A stretch of 64,000 nucleotides of DNA. Source: Crotophaga sulcirostris (Eukaryota; Chordata; Aves; Cuculiformes; Crotophagidae). Under the pieces are notes generated by a model that did no database searches, was not told where the DNA came from, and was given only the letters and a program-made list of their open reading frames with translations. The stretch covers positions 804,685 through 868,684 of the forward strand of contig VYZB01000340.1 in the NCBI GenBank assembly GCA_013397455.1, written 5' to 3'. The position numbers and the translations under genes were made by a program. Shown here piece after piece: positions 25,741 to 39,130 of this stretch (positions are counted from its first letter, which is position 1; each line of letters starts with the position of its first letter).

Positions 25741-25905
25741 AGATTCATAGAATCATAGAATGGTTTGGGTCAGTAGGGACCTTAAAGACCATCTAGTTCC
25801 AACGCTTCTGCCATGGGCAAGGATACCTTCCACTAGACCAGGTTACTCAAAGCCTCATCCAACCCAGCCTTGAACACCTCCAAGGATGGGATTGCCAGCT
25901 GTGTG
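25741..25905 (-). mobile_element. Short CR1 LINE 3'-end fragment
   Basis: The plus strand begins AGATTCATAGAATCATAGAA, the inverted octamer repeat of the CR1 3' terminus, followed by GGACCTTAAAGACCATCTAG, TTCCAACGCTTCTGCCATGG and CAGCCTTGAACACCTCCAAG. The match fades after about 25905. A well-preserved 3' end and very short length indicate strong 5' truncation. Confidence 0.93.
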
Positions 25906-28900
25906 AGTTTCTCCAAAGAACAAGCTGGATGTATTCCTGACCATGCATTGTTACCAGGGCAGGAACAGGCTGGGCTGACATTTGTCCAAAGTAGCTTTAG
26001 CGTATTGCCAATACTGAAGCAGAAAGAACACACGTGCATAGTCAGTGGCTTTAGCTCTTCATGGTGTTTTCCCCAAGTACAGACCTCAATGAGAAATTAA
26101 TCTAGAGAATAAGGTCTGGAAATTGTTTCACTTGTATAGCTCAAGTAGAATTAGCAAAACCTAAATTTGAAAGAAATTTAGACCATCCCCCTCCCAGTGT
26201 AGCAGCCTCTAACTAACATAAATGCAGATAGCGAGGTGACCTGAACAAATAGCATCTTCGCAGAGAGCAAATATTTGTGTTCGGTTTCTCAATTCCTTTT
26301 AAACTAATCACAGCAATCTGACTTAATGTCATTTTACTTTAAGTCCTCAACTAAGGAGTGGAGGTGAGAAGTCCATCCACCCAGCACTCCCCTTAGGCCT
26401 GGGAGAGGTAGGCTGGATCAACCCAGAGCTGTCTGCTCCTCTCCATTAGCAGTACTAAGGTACTTCAGTGAAAAGCCTATGCTTGGGAAATGTCATGGAA
26501 AATTCATCTCTTTTGGTGAGATCAATCCAGCACACTTTAGGATTAGGAACTGGCCAAGCATCTGCACACCTTTTTACAACATCCTGTATATTGATTCTGC
26601 CCACACCACAACACACAGCATATCATTTTGCTTTCCAGTTTCACTGACCACACACAGAACTGATTCTCCCTCACCTTAATTTCTGTTTGTGTCATAGGGT
26701 AAGTCCAAATAACCCAGAAACTGCACAGGTTGTAGTCAAATGTCACAACCAACAAACAGAAAGGTTCACCTCAGTCCCGGTGTAACTGGTTTTAAAATGT
26801 AATGTGTTTGTGTATCTGTGTATCTTAAGCAATCACAGAAATATGTGCTATATATTACACAGTTTCTAGAGCAACCAGAGAGGGCCCAAGAAGGGTTGCA
26901 TGCACTGTGCAGAGTGCTAAACAAGTACATCAGTGAGAAAGCTTTCTGTGCTGACCTGACTGTCAGAAGCATTTTCTTTGTAAAGCACAGCCTTCCCGAA
27001 GCTGAAACTGTTTATGGGTCAGTTCCAAACAAATTCCTTCTTTAAGTAAATATGCAGGGAAGAAAAAGAGATTTTCAATTTTGGAAGCAACCAGTTTTGA
27101 CATTTTTAGGAGTTCAGTTTTTCTGGCTTGTTCACGTGTTACTTCAGATCTCGTTTAACTTATGAGAAAGGTCAAAACTGTGTGGGATTTTGAAAATAAA
27201 GGCATTTCTCTCGTTTTGGACTCTCACCTATAAATTTTATTACCATTAATTCTAAGTTGGGATTTTTTAATTTTTAGTTGAAAATTACTATGGGAACAAT
27301 TTCTTTGCTGTTTCTAATTACTTGCAGTCCTTCATAAGACCTTGTGGTATAAATAACGCAGTAGAGCATGTAGGTGGGAGTACACATACATGCACAATAT
27401 CTTCACGTGAGTTTTAACCTGTGACATATTACTTGCACCTCAGTAGTATTATGGCTGAGGTTGGAAGGAAAAACTGGTGGGGAAGAGTTAAAAGGAAAAA
27501 GAAGAAAAAAATAAAGTAGGTCTCTAGGAGATGGAAAAAGAGAGGGATGTGGGACGAGGAAACTGGTTAAAGATGAGAAAGATGAAAGGAAGCAGATGAG
27601 AGAGCAAAACTTGCATTACAAGTGAATTGAGGGGAGGGGTAAGTGTGAGGGATAGATCTGAGCAACTGAGCATAACTTCAATAGTATCCACAGGATAATG
27701 AAAACATCGAACAAAGAAATGAGGCATCCTGGTCCCTCAGTCTTTGCTTGCTACACCTGCTCCAGACCTGTTATTCTTTCTACGAAGAAACCTTGTTGTG
27801 GTTATTGCTATTTTTGAGAGAGTAAAATGGCTCCTTTGAAAGGTAACTGCATTTCATAACTTCTGAAATTGCCAAAAGGAAGCTGCGTATTATATTTCAT
27901 GGAATCATATTTACTAAATTAAAAAAAAAATCAGCTGTCAATCATACTAACCCAGCATTTAAGTGTTCACAGAAATCCTCACCCAAATTGGCTTGTGTAG
28001 AAATGACAATATTTGAGTCCTCCTCCTGCTCTCTTTTCAGCCTTTCACATACACAAAGTCCCATATGCATCCTGTCTCTGGTAATATAGAGCTTCATCAT
28101 CTAACGTCAAAAAGGCCTTATTGAGGGTTTTCATGGCTGCGGCTTCTAATAACTAATTTCAGTTTTCAGTGGAACTGCTGACTTTGCCCTCACATCCCTG
28201 CCTTGATCAAAGGTTTTCCATGCTAATGTCTTCTACCATGGTAGATCAGCATAACTAAAGAAGTTGTTCTCTAATATTAAAAGATCTTATTTATTGAACA
28301 TTTGAAAGACGAGGACAGTGCTGAGACCTTTTGCCCTACTGTAAAACAAAGCCATAAAAACAGAATGCCAGGACCTGCAAGTAATAATTGTAGATCTGGT
28401 TATAGTATTTACCAAACAGTAAATATAGTGTAAGCCTATCTAGTTTTAACCTGAAAATCCATCTTCTGTCAGACATTAGGGATCTCAGACATTTTTAAGG
28501 AGAGTCTTAAAGAAATGCTTTTCCTCAAAATGCATTTGAAATATACTGAAAAGACTAATTTCATATACAGTTTATTTTTTCTAAATATCTGTTCCATTTT
28601 CTGTGCATATGCAGAAGTTGGAAAGATAATTAAATATCTACACCCCATCAGTAAGACAAACTGTATTTTCTCTTCACAAAGCAGGGAAATCCTGGGACAT
28701 TTTTTGTGTATTTCTAGAAGAGGTGTAAGCCAGGTTTTCTGACTTGTGTACTCCTCTCTCACTACTGGACGTTGTCCTACATTTTGTCGTAACGTTCTTC
28801 CTCACTTTGGTCTTTGACATTCTGACATTCTTTCTCACTTTTGGAAGTATGTTTTCGTATAATGTATTCAGGTATTTTAATAGACTCAGTAAGCATTTTA

Positions 28901-30335
28901 CTTCTCTGACACCACAGTTAAGCCTTTGCAGCTGTGCAAAATCCTTCTGTATTCCTGACCTGCATTTCTTTTTTACTGTCTGCCAAAGTGCCGGATAGTC
29001 TAGGACCGCCTCAGGTGTCCACTGTAGAGGCAGCTGCAAGTCCCTTCAAAAGCTATCACAGCAGGTGGAAGATGGATGCATACAAAAGGCAGTTGTTGCA
29101 TTTTACGTGGAGGGAAGGCAAAGGATGGATTCTGAGAGAAGGGTTTTCTGGGGTATCCAAAAGTCTTGGGCTCACAGAATAAGGGTCATTATTCACAATA
29201 ATTAGGTAATATATTCTTTAATATTCCCATCTTTTAATATAGACGATTTGGGATTCCTTTCACAGATCCTAAAAAGCAATAAAAGGTAAATGGCTCATTC
29301 AGGAGCTTGACATAGTCATTCAGCTGTGAAAAATCGAGGAAGAAAGGATCTTTAGGAATTTCCTGGGCTATTTGAAGTGCACGATCACATGGAGCCATGT
29401 CTGAACACAATGTGTTATCACTGGCTTGCTCTTTTCGCTTGCAGTCATTTGTTAATTTTGATAAGGAGAGATGGTGTTTTTTAACTGAATTTGTCATTTA
29501 AATTCTAGAGTGACTGAAAAGTGAATCTGCTTTAACACCCCACAGCATTATCCGGCACCTTTTTGTATTTATTGCTTGAAAAGGGGCAGGGAAGAGGAAC
29601 TTTCAGGTCTCTCGGGTAAAAGAAAGGGATAAGGCAGCTCAGAAAGGCTTCCAAGGAGCAAAAAAGACCCAGACTGGCTCAGGAAAGGCTACTGTGGGGA
29701 ACCAAAGCCCGTCAGGGTAATCACAATATTGCTAAGACAGCCTGTGTTTGTGGATGAGTTTCAGCTGCCAAAAGCTGGGAGGCAGGAGCTGGTGCTGCCA
29801 AGACCAAGATGACCCCTGACAGCTCCTGTGATCCCCTGCAATATATTTCTTTGTATGCTTTTTCCAAAATAGGACCTGAGGGATGCAGCCAGCTTCCTCT
29901 CCTTGATTTAATAGACTGTGTGCCTGGCTATTCTCTCTGATAGCTGAAGCCTGTTTTCACAGTCCTGCTATTTGGGACTATGCTATTTGGGACTGTCTGG
30001 ATGAAAGCAAAAGTCAAGGAATTCCTCATTCTTGCTATCTGCAGGAGAGGAAGATGATTGCTTGGTTTCAGCAGTTCGACAGTAACCTGAGCTAAGTAAA
30101 ATTCTGGCATTCTTCAATATTTATTGGAGTAATACATGAGAAATATGTTTGTGTTTGGAAAACCAAATAAATTGTCTCTCTTGGGCACCACTTAATATGA
30201 ATAATGAATTTACTGAGTTAGGAAATGGGCAGATGAAAATATTTTTAAAAAATAGAAAAATAAAGCAGCAAAATGCATCTCACCACTGGAAAAAACCCCA
30301 TACTGTAAAGCCATTTGAATTTCTGGTTGCTGTGT
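25906..30335. other. Intronic DNA, nothing recognised
   Basis: Contains a purine-rich stretch at 27454-27605 and a stop-poor patch at 28674-29039 with ORFs on both strands that lack family motifs. No repeat boundaries identified. Confidence 0.6.
27454..27605 (+). repeat. Purine-rich (G/A) stretch
   Basis: The plus strand is dominated by G and A, with AAAAGGAAAAAGAAGAAAA and GATGAGAAAGATGAAAGGAA-type runs and only scattered pyrimidines. This is low-complexity sequence, not a defined transposon. Confidence 0.6.
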
Positions 30336-30910
30336 CTGTCTGGAAATGGCATAGCAGACCAAGAAGAATGTATAAAGGGTGAGGACGATGGAAGATTTAG
30401 AATGGCTTTGCTGTAAAAAAGATACTAAACAGATTGATTCCTTGGCTAGAAAAGAAAGGACTGAGGCAACAATATGGGAGAAGTCTACACAATTATAAAT
30501 GATACAGACATAGTAAATAGGGATCAATGGTCCATGATTTTTCACAAAGAACTAGGGGCACCTAATTAAGTTATCAGGCATCCTGATAAACAAAAGGGAA
30601 ATTCTTTTTCAAATAAAACATAATTAAATTGTGAGGTGCATTGGCACAGGATACAGTAGAGGCTATCAGTATAAATGGGCTCAGAGAAGATTAGATGAAT
30701 CCATAGAGGATAGATCCATTGGTGACTATTAAAAATGATGGTCTAGATTAAAATTCCATCTCAGGAAGTCCCTTTAGTGCTGATTGTCGGAAGCTGGGAA
30801 AGTATTCTAGGCAATCTACTTATTTGCCCTGTTTCCAGCAGCATCCACTTTGGGCCAGAGCTGGAGCCAGCATACTGCGATAAATAGATTTTTGCTGGAT
30901 CCATCAGAAA
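30336..30910 (+). mobile_element. Ancient CR1-family LINE fragment, RT end plus 3' UTR
   Basis: In order on the plus strand I recognise the TAGAAAAGAAAGGACTGAGG block, AAAGAACTAGGGGCACCTAA, a TAATTAAATTGTGAGGTGCA segment, AGATTAGATGAATCCATAGA followed by GGATAGATCCATTGGTGACT, and the 3'-UTR-like CATCTCAGGAAGTCCC and GAAGCTGGGAAAGTATTCTA. This is the pattern of old CR1 subfamilies shared with turtles and crocodilians. It is heavily mutated and probably inserted before the modern bird radiation. Confidence 0.85.
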
Positions 30911-33900
30911 AAATTTTATGCATGTGTGTACGAAAAAATAGGAGCAAGAAAAGAGAGACTGTGATGAGAAAAACAAAAGCAACTTAATTAAACAATTTTT
31001 TACTCTTACTGTTAATACTTCTCACATAGCCTTTTTGCAAAGGAAGCCTCGATTACCTTAAATCTCCTACTATCATCTTCAATTTTTACTTCAATCAGTG
31101 TTTTCCCAGCCCTACTGCACTTCCATGTATTTGTTGCTTTCCAGCATGCTATCAAAACAATACACAAGAAGATTGTATTTGACAATACTGCAAACTGGGC
31201 TACATCTGTAGTAGTAAATTAAACAGTACCAGGACAAAGGCCCCAACAAATAGGAATTTGGTTATTTATCATATTGGTTAGAAAGGTCTATGTCTTAGTT
31301 TTAAGCTTCACCAACTAAGTTTCACTGTCCCACATAACTCCCAGGTTGAGTAAGGAGTAAGCAAAAGTAAGGGAACATTCCCAGTAAACTTTGGGTGGAT
31401 CCAGAGTGTTCTTGAAGATATGGCTGGACCATTCCAGTTTGCCTTATAGACAGAGAATGGGCCTTTACCATGACTAATTTACTGTATATATCCATATATA
31501 TGTAATATTGATTGGATGTAATCTCTTGGAGATCAGGTGAGAAAAGCAAGTGATTTTGGCCACTTAGGGTAGATCTAAACCAAAACAACTGGCTGTTTCC
31601 CAGAATGGGTGAGGGGGCCATAACAGCACCCGAGCGTGCACTCAATTGATCATTTCCCTTAGGTCAGGATCGGCCTAATGACAATTCTCAGTGATATATT
31701 GCCCATAGCAGACTGGGAATATCTTTGGTTAGGGTCAAAGTCTACCTACAAGAAATGCTTAAATTGGGTGGCATTGCAGGCTAGTGGGCATTGAGATACA
31801 GGAGATATCTCTTCTAGATCTCTAAATCTGGAAGATGCGACTTGGTTTTCTCAGGTAATGGAGTGATATGGTGAAAATCCTGTGTTCACTCTGGACACAG
31901 TTTATGCTTTGTAATTATGTAAACAAATGAAGTTCCATCTGCTGTTTAATCCAGACATGTTAAGGCCTGTGTTTTCTTTCATCTGTCGTCAGAGCTAATA
32001 TGCCAGGAGCTATGTAAGACAGAACTAAAAGAACAACTACTCCCATAGGGACCTTACAGGCTGAAAGAAAAGCACACATAGAAAAAAAATCGGTGGGAGG
32101 TCCACAACAGACCAATAATAAATAAATTAAAGTCCAATAAAGTGACAATTCATATCAGTTGTAGTTCAGTCTTACTGTCTTTTCGTGATGGAGAAGGCAG
32201 TTAATTGATTTTAAGTCTTGCTGATGTGAGCCTTTTAAAGTATGTGAGCACCAAGTCCACTGAGACTGGGGTGTACTTTGTGGATGGATAAGTTATGGAA
32301 GAAGTACAATTAAGAGATGGAAACAACGTGCCAAGTTATCAAGGGCGGAATGAATGCATAAAACGCGAGGACCAACGCAGAGGCATATCTTTGTGCAAGA
32401 CTTTGTAGGTGTAGAGGGAGAATTTAAACTGATAGGTTAGGCTCAGAGAGTAGGTCGAGAGGTTAAAACTGAGATGATAAAATCTGAAGGATGGGTAAAG
32501 TGATTATCAAACTTGAGGAAAAGCAATGATATCCAATGGTTTCTGTGCAGTGACTATCAAAATGTTCATTTAGACCCCAAGCAGACAGTACAGAACAGGA
32601 TAGAAGTTTACCCTTTACCCAAGTTTTACACAAATGTAATTTGGTGGGCTTCAGCAGTTTTATTTTGGATTTATGTTAGACTGTGGCCTATTCTCTAGAC
32701 ACAGAAATATGAGTAGAAGAAGCTAAGGCTCCCTCAGTACTTGTAACTCATCAGGAAGACACCACATGCCTGAGCAGTGGCAACAGTCATCCCTACCACA
32801 GCGCACACCCTTGCCCAGATTTGACCCATGCCAACCAGCACTTCCCTAGGTAGTGTCTCCTTAGCAGGGTAAGGAACAGCACAAACCAAGGTGCACTCCT
32901 GACAGACATCCAGCCTGTTCAGAGGACAAAAGCTGTGCCATTCCAGCTTGATCGCGGGCGCTAGCCCATGTAATTTCCCACTCTACATGTAGTAGCATCA
33001 AGGTTGAGTGAGCTGTCTGGATCTGTCAAGCTGGTTCCAGCTCAGCAATGTCTCCTGACGTTTCTAAGCTTAAGTCTGGAGAACTTCAGCTGTGAAAGGT
33101 TCCTATCACAGTCTTGAGTGTCATCTGTGTAGTGTTGCACTGGAATGCATGACAGATCCATCACATTTTTATAAAAGAAAATGAGATACTAGATGTAAAT
33201 GACTGTTGTGCTCTCCTATATATGCAGATCACAGCATCATTTTACTATACATTCATCTTTCACAGAAGCAGACATCTCTGCATTTTTAAAGCCTATCTTT
33301 TTTGTCACTATTTTGAGCCCTGATATAAGAATTCTCCCACTGTTTTTTAGTTTCAGTTTCAGAAGCAGGTTTTTTGCTTTCTGTTTAGACCAGTCTGTGA
33401 TACAGTAGTCGGTATATCGAGAAGAGATTTTAACTAGTAATTGTATCCCTTGTCTGTGGAGTGTGTGTTTTGTACACTGTTTAAACCCTTAAATTGTAAA
33501 TCATCCTATTTTAATAATCTCATCTTTGTTTGCAATTCACAGCCCATAGAAACATGCCATGCTAAGACTACCATTTTCCTCTATGTCCACTGATGTAGAA
33601 CATTCCACCTTCAGCAAAGGGCAAGCTGAAATGCTATGAATCTAGGAGACAGAGGAAGTGAATGACATAAAATGAATGCATGCATTTTATGACAGTTGAA
33701 TTTCAGCATGCACAAGGGTTCTGTGATAATCTGCCTGACTTCATTACCATGAGATAAAAAGGTGGCTGCTCTGCTCATGAATGAAGGATATGCTTTTCAT
33801 TTCTATGGTCGATAATAAAAACATTAATTTCTAGGAAAAATATAAACTGAATAAAAAAATACTATATATGTCTGTTGCTAAAGAAATAGTATGGCTTCGA

Positions 33901-34371
33901 AGTACAGTTCAACCTCACACAAAGATTGGCTTTGTAATACTGGAAGAGCCACTGAGACTTTAGCTTAATTTATGCTTCATAAGTACAGAACACAAAAACT
34001 GAATCTCTTCAAGGGCTAAAGGAACTGACAGTAGCCTTTTGAAAAGACAGTCTAAACAAGGTATTGGTGATATGAATAGGTATAGTCGTAAAATATAAAT
34101 AAGTAAGAAGTCCTTATGCTTAGAAAGAAAACTAATCACTAAGAGGTACTCATATCCATCATACAGATCCATAAACCTAAGGGAATCACAAAGGAATTCT
34201 AAGTTCCTTTGAAACGTTTGCAACTGACCCTATTCAAAACAGGATACAGCAGCTTTTTTACAGAATGGAAATTTTAAATTTTTTGTGCTCTCTGTAGGCT
34301 CTTCTAGACACCAGGTGCACTGACACTAACAAACACATTCATGTAGGATAGCTACGAGAAAGAAATGAATT
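30911..34371. other. Intronic DNA, nothing recognised
   Basis: No exon-like frame or transposon could be named. Slightly GC-richer between 32740 and 33060. Confidence 0.55.
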
Positions 34372-34480
34372 CTAATCCTAATTCTATTGGATAATTGAGG
34401 CAAAAAGAGTTAACCGAATTGTCATATGCACGGGAATTCTTATGGCAAAGTCAGAATCTGACCGTTGCATGACCTTTCCC
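34372..34480 (-). mobile_element. MIR-like SINE remnant
   Basis: The plus strand reads like an inverted MIR core: ATAATTGAGGCAAAAAGAGT, then TAACCGAATTGTCATATGCA, then GGCAAAGTCAGAATCTGACC. Divergence is high and the ends are soft. Confidence 0.5.
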
Positions 34481-34839
34481 TTTCATTTTGAAATTTATTT
34501 TCTTCTGTTTTTCTCAAACACACCAAACCCATAAATGTTTAGTCTAGTTTAACCTTCCCCAAAATTTTAGTCTAGTTTTGGGCAGAGGTTGTGAGAATAA
34601 TGCTGACTTCTTGCAAGGGAGAAGTAGTATTATGCATTTTATTTTCTTTGGATCATTCTAGGAGTGTTTCTGAATATATGTATGTGATATAACTTTGGAA
34701 TAAATTAATAGATTCTTTTCTAAAAATACAAAACAACTGTTTCAATGTAAAGTTTCTTTATTATGAAGTTAATAGTAAGATCTCTTAGTTACGTACATGA
34801 TCATAAAGGATCCTTCAGAATATTTTTGTTATAACTTTC
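34481..34839. other. Intronic DNA, nothing recognised
   Basis: AT-rich and without features. Confidence 0.6.
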
Positions 34840-35110
34840 ATTTGATTCGTTCCTTCTGTGCAGCCAGATTAGAGGACAGGCATATGAGTTACACAATATA
34901 GGCAGATCATGTGAGCAAAGTCTCCATGGAAACTGCCTAATTTGTGCTTTTATTTAATTAGAGTTGTCCATTACCTCTCCAAATGAAATTTAATTTAAAT
35001 TCGTATGCCAGTCATTTTTTAAATTGTGTATGACTTTTTATCCGTCAATTAACGAGATATCTAGTAGGCTGTATTTTACCAGAGTGAGTTTATTTAACAA
35101 TTGAGTTTAT
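34840..35110. promoter_or_regulatory. Candidate conserved noncoding element
   Basis: This stretch packs an X-box-like GTCTCCATGGAAAC (34920-34933), homeodomain-type TTTAATTAGAG, AATTTAATTTAAATTC and GTCAATTAACG words, and few simple repeats. Such clustering is typical of neural enhancers, but AT-rich introns produce TAAT words by chance. Identification is inferential. Confidence 0.25.
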
Positions 35111-36584
35111 AAACAAGATGTTTATTTGTCAGCTCAGCTTATCCAACATTCTTAACATCCTCAGGACTTATTTTCTATGCAGTATCTGTGCTATGCTACC
35201 CATTGTTATCAACTTTATATTCTTAACCTCAGGAATTGTCAAAACCAGAAACAATTGTTTGAGAGGATCCACATGAGTATATTCACTCATTTTGCTTGCT
35301 GTGAGATAATTGGGAAAAAATCAGAGTACAAATAGAAAGTGCATCCAAGACCTAGAAAGACACAAAATGCATATATTTGTTAAATGGAGCATTGAAACAG
35401 GCAAAACAGTGTTCCTGTGGTAGGCTGAACTGCAAAAAACAGCTTGCCTGATACAGGGATTGAGATACTCTTAAGAGAAGTCTAAGTTGGTTCAAACTTA
35501 AGGGAATGTCTGCCTGAGGATATGAGGAATGTGAACCAATATGAATTCTTTAGAAGTCATCAGTTGTGCACTACAGAAACATGGTTTGCAATATGTGATT
35601 TTGTCTTTCTGTGAAGAGTTGCTATTTGAACATACAGTGAGAGGCTATGGAGTACTCCATTCTTTTGCTGTTCTTTTGAGGTGTCTGTGCTTGTAAAACA
35701 CATAGATGGTAGGAAAGAGTACAGTGGAAGGCAGTATATACTCAGACAACTTCCACTCAGCTGAAACACCAGCAAATATCCATAATAGGGAAAAAAAAAT
35801 CTTAAAAAAAAAAAAGAAAATATTGTGCATTTACATGAAACACATTATTTTGTATTCTAATCTATGTATTCTCAAGCTAATCTTATACCTTAAGGAAGTG
35901 TTACTGAGCCAATTTTCCATATGCAGCTCCATGTTAGAAATATCTGAGCTAGGTGCCAGGTCCAAATTAATTTGTGTGCCAGCATGACAAGAGCGCAGTG
36001 CAGAGGCAACGAGCTGCAGTTCTGAAAGCAGTATAGGCAGGGTAGTGAACAGCTGCACTCAGGCCATTCAACAGTTTTCTGTGTACCTCGGGGCATCCAG
36101 ACAGCACAGACATATCATCTTGAGCTTAAGTACTTTTCCAGAATTACAGACGTTATCTCTAGCACAAAGTAAACGTTATTTATCAGAGAAAGTCACCATC
36201 GCAGCATTATCAGACTTCAGAACTGTAGAATTGAAATGGTTGGGAATGAAAGGTAAAGAAAGTGGCCTGAGAATCATGAGTGGCGTTATTATTATTAGAG
36301 GTGGGAAGTGGTAGAGGTATAAATGGTGGACTGGCAATAATGATTCTTCCTGGAATAAATACATTAAGGCTAAAGGGCAGTAGAATTCAATATGACTAAG
36401 CAAAGCTGAAAAGAACAATGTAAAAGATGTTAAAAAAGGTGTTTATGAATATTATGACACTAGTGATGTGAAATGTCTGGCAAAATTAAAAAAAAAAAAA
36501 GAAGAACACTAGAACAACTGGCAAAGAGAAATAGATACTACAGATAATAGCACCTCAACAGCTTCACAGTATCAGAGGTACTGA
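35111..36584. other. Intronic DNA with poly-A tracts
   Basis: A-rich tracts lie at 35788-35820 and 36488-36502. A stop-poor patch at 35890-36100 shows overlapping ORFs without motifs. The section from 36420 may belong to the LINE relic that follows. Confidence 0.5.
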
Positions 36585-36720
36585 ATGGTAATAGGTATCA
36601 TTGAGTGGGTTCCAGAAACTGGTGGAGAGTTTATGTCTGGATATACAAAAATATCAGAGTTACTAAACAGCTGCTTTGTTTCTGTCTTTTCAGAAGAAGA
36701 GGGTGGCGATCTGCTCAAGT
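36585..36720 (+). mobile_element. Possible LINE ORF2 relic (endonuclease-RT linker)
   Basis: The frame from 36585 contains ISELLNSCFVSVFSEEEGG. This resembles the 'ELLNxxFxSVFT' motif that lies between the endonuclease and reverse transcriptase of CR1- and L2-like LINEs. Only about 40 residues fit and no flanking LINE sequence is certain, so a chance similarity remains possible. Confidence 0.35.
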
Positions 36721-39079
36721 CGGGCTTCAGTTTTCCAGGGACGCCAGAGGAGGAGCTAGGTACAAATATCATCTCTCAGATAACTTGTACTCCTTGTACA
36801 TCCAGAGGCTGGGTATAGCCATGGGGGCGAGGTGACAGGAGGCTGCTCTGCAGTACAGCCTTTCTCCAACCACAAAGCCCACAGCAGGCTTGACACCAGG
36901 AGGTGTTAATGAGAATGGCCAAAAACCTCAATCCAATCCCTCTGGGAATTTCTCACCTGCTATTTAAGGTTAGAGCACATTAGATTTGGGTAACATCCAG
37001 ACAACCAAGTATTCAAAAGAAGAAATTATGAAGTTTCCTTCTTTTGTCTTTTTCTTTTTGTCTTACCCCTAAGAAAACATAATAATTACAGAAAGTGTGC
37101 AATGTTAACTTTTAAATGTAAAAAAAAATAACAGAAGCAAGAAGAAATCCGAAACTCAGAGCTCATGAGTGAAATCTTGATACCTCTGTCTCACAAAGCT
37201 AGTAGTAAAATGTCCCACTGGATTCAATGTAGCCAGATTTATACATTTTGTACTGTGCAAAATTGAGTTTCTGTTACCGGAATTTCATTTTCAGATTGTC
37301 ACTGTTTTATGTGAAATCCATCAACATTTTGATTTATATGCAATTACTTTATGTGTTTATTTTTGGAAGAGAAATATGGAAAGTGGTTTCTCTGAGTTTG
37401 CTGGTTAAATCTCCCTTTATTCAAAGTGAGTGTACTTACATTTTAGAAGCTGGTGTAACAGTAAATTTTCTCCTTTTATGCATATGTTCATGCTAATATA
37501 TTGCTACAGTTTATTTTGTTTTATTAGGATAGTTTTGTATTTGACAAACATATTATAAACTCTCATCCTGACCTTGTTGTTGCACATTGATAGGAAGATA
37601 AATCATAGTTGCTATATTAAGGGAAAAAAAACCCAAACAGTTTGAACAAGGACCATGAATTCAGGCAAGGGATGTCATTGTGTTTAAATAATCTCTTAGA
37701 ACAGGATTTTCTAAAACAAGTAGTGTTACCACTCAAGTCAGGCAGTTCCATAAACATTCAATGTAAAAATACCTGTATTGGACTTGTTTGTCCACTTAAT
37801 ATTAAAAAACAAGTGGAAAAAAGCTATGACATAAGTTCCAAAGATTGGACAGAAGGATTTGTTGTGAGACTGAAGAACCTTCAGGCAGTTTCTGCCTTAA
37901 TTAAAATAGTGCAAGAGGGAAGATAGAGTTAAACATGAGGCTCCCTAGGAATCTCAGAAGTGAATCTTATGGAGGAGTCACAGAATGAGAATGTCTCTCA
38001 ACCTTCTTGGGTTTTTTTTTGCCTGGCTGCCCCATTTCACGGCACACAGGAAGGAGTTCAGATGCCCCAGGGTGGAATTCATCTCATCTAACAGTTGGAA
38101 AGTAATTCAGATGTGGATGTCTAAACTGTAGATGTTTGGACTTCCTTTAGAGTCAACGAAGACAGATAGACTTTTCTGGGACATAGCAGATTTGGCCTAC
38201 TTTAGAAACTTAACTTAGGGTGAGGTGAGTCATGCCCTAGAAGTATGTCAAAACCATTTTCCTTCCCATTTGGTTGAGAAAGCACTGCAGGATTTCTGAA
38301 GCCAGAATAAATGATGTAGAAGTCAATAGTATTAAATGACAGGTGTCTACAGGAGTAAAGACCCTCATATAAAATAGGCAATCAAAGATTAACACAAAGA
38401 TATGTGCTAAACTGATCAGTCATCCAGCACCCAGATTATGAAGAAGATGGGAGATTAGTCAACAGAAATAGAAATGAGGAACAGAAAAGTAAATAAAACA
38501 AGAATAAAATCACAATCAGTCTACAAAGAAACTTAGTTGCTTTCAAAAACTTCAGCTATTTATGGCCAGAGGACTGAAAAAAATATGCTAAAAACAAGGA
38601 AAGATCTCTCCTTGCTCCTAAAGTTTGGATCCCTATTGGAGTCCTCTGAAAGTAAGTACCAAAGATCAGTACATAATGATTGGAAAGAGGTGGATGACTT
38701 TAATATTTTCAGAAGGAAAACCTGTCCTCCTGACTTAGGTGCCAAACTGTAGATGGCCAAAATAGGTGGACTGAATAGCAGTAAAAATATATAATGTCCC
38801 ATTCTCTCTTTGAGAGAACCACTGTCAAACAAGGAGCGTACTATTTGTAAAACACTGTTCTGTTTTGGAATAGTCTGGGCAAGGTCTATGGTTACAGCTG
38901 TGCTAGTGATTAACACCTCCACAGACAGCTGGACATATCTGTCTATCTGTCTGCCCCCCAGTGCTGTGTTCTGTCACTTGAAGATCCATGAACTGAACAT
39001 AGCATTAGTGAAAAAACTACAGACTATGAGATCTTTTTCTTGCCGTTGCACATGTATAAAGTTAAATATTCATTGGAGA
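36721..39079. other. Intronic DNA, nothing recognised
   Basis: Includes a 94-codon ORF at 37642-37926 with balanced composition but no recognised family and no splice context. The rest is AT-rich intron. Confidence 0.5.
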
Positions 39080-39130
39080 GAAATCTGAATCTGAGTGGAT
39101 GCTCTAATCACTGGGCTATGGAAATGGGCT
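39080..39130 (-). mobile_element. SINE head fragment, tRNA-derived
   Basis: GGATGCTCTAATCACTGGGC, then TATGG, is the inverse of a tRNA-derived SINE A-box region as seen in MIR-like elements. It is short and isolated. Confidence 0.4.

Noticed and set aside
28674..29039. 121-codon minus-strand ORF with Lys/Arg-rich protein
   Set aside because: Low-complexity repeated wording (VRKNV, TKVRKN), competing ORFs on the other strand, and no homologue recognised.
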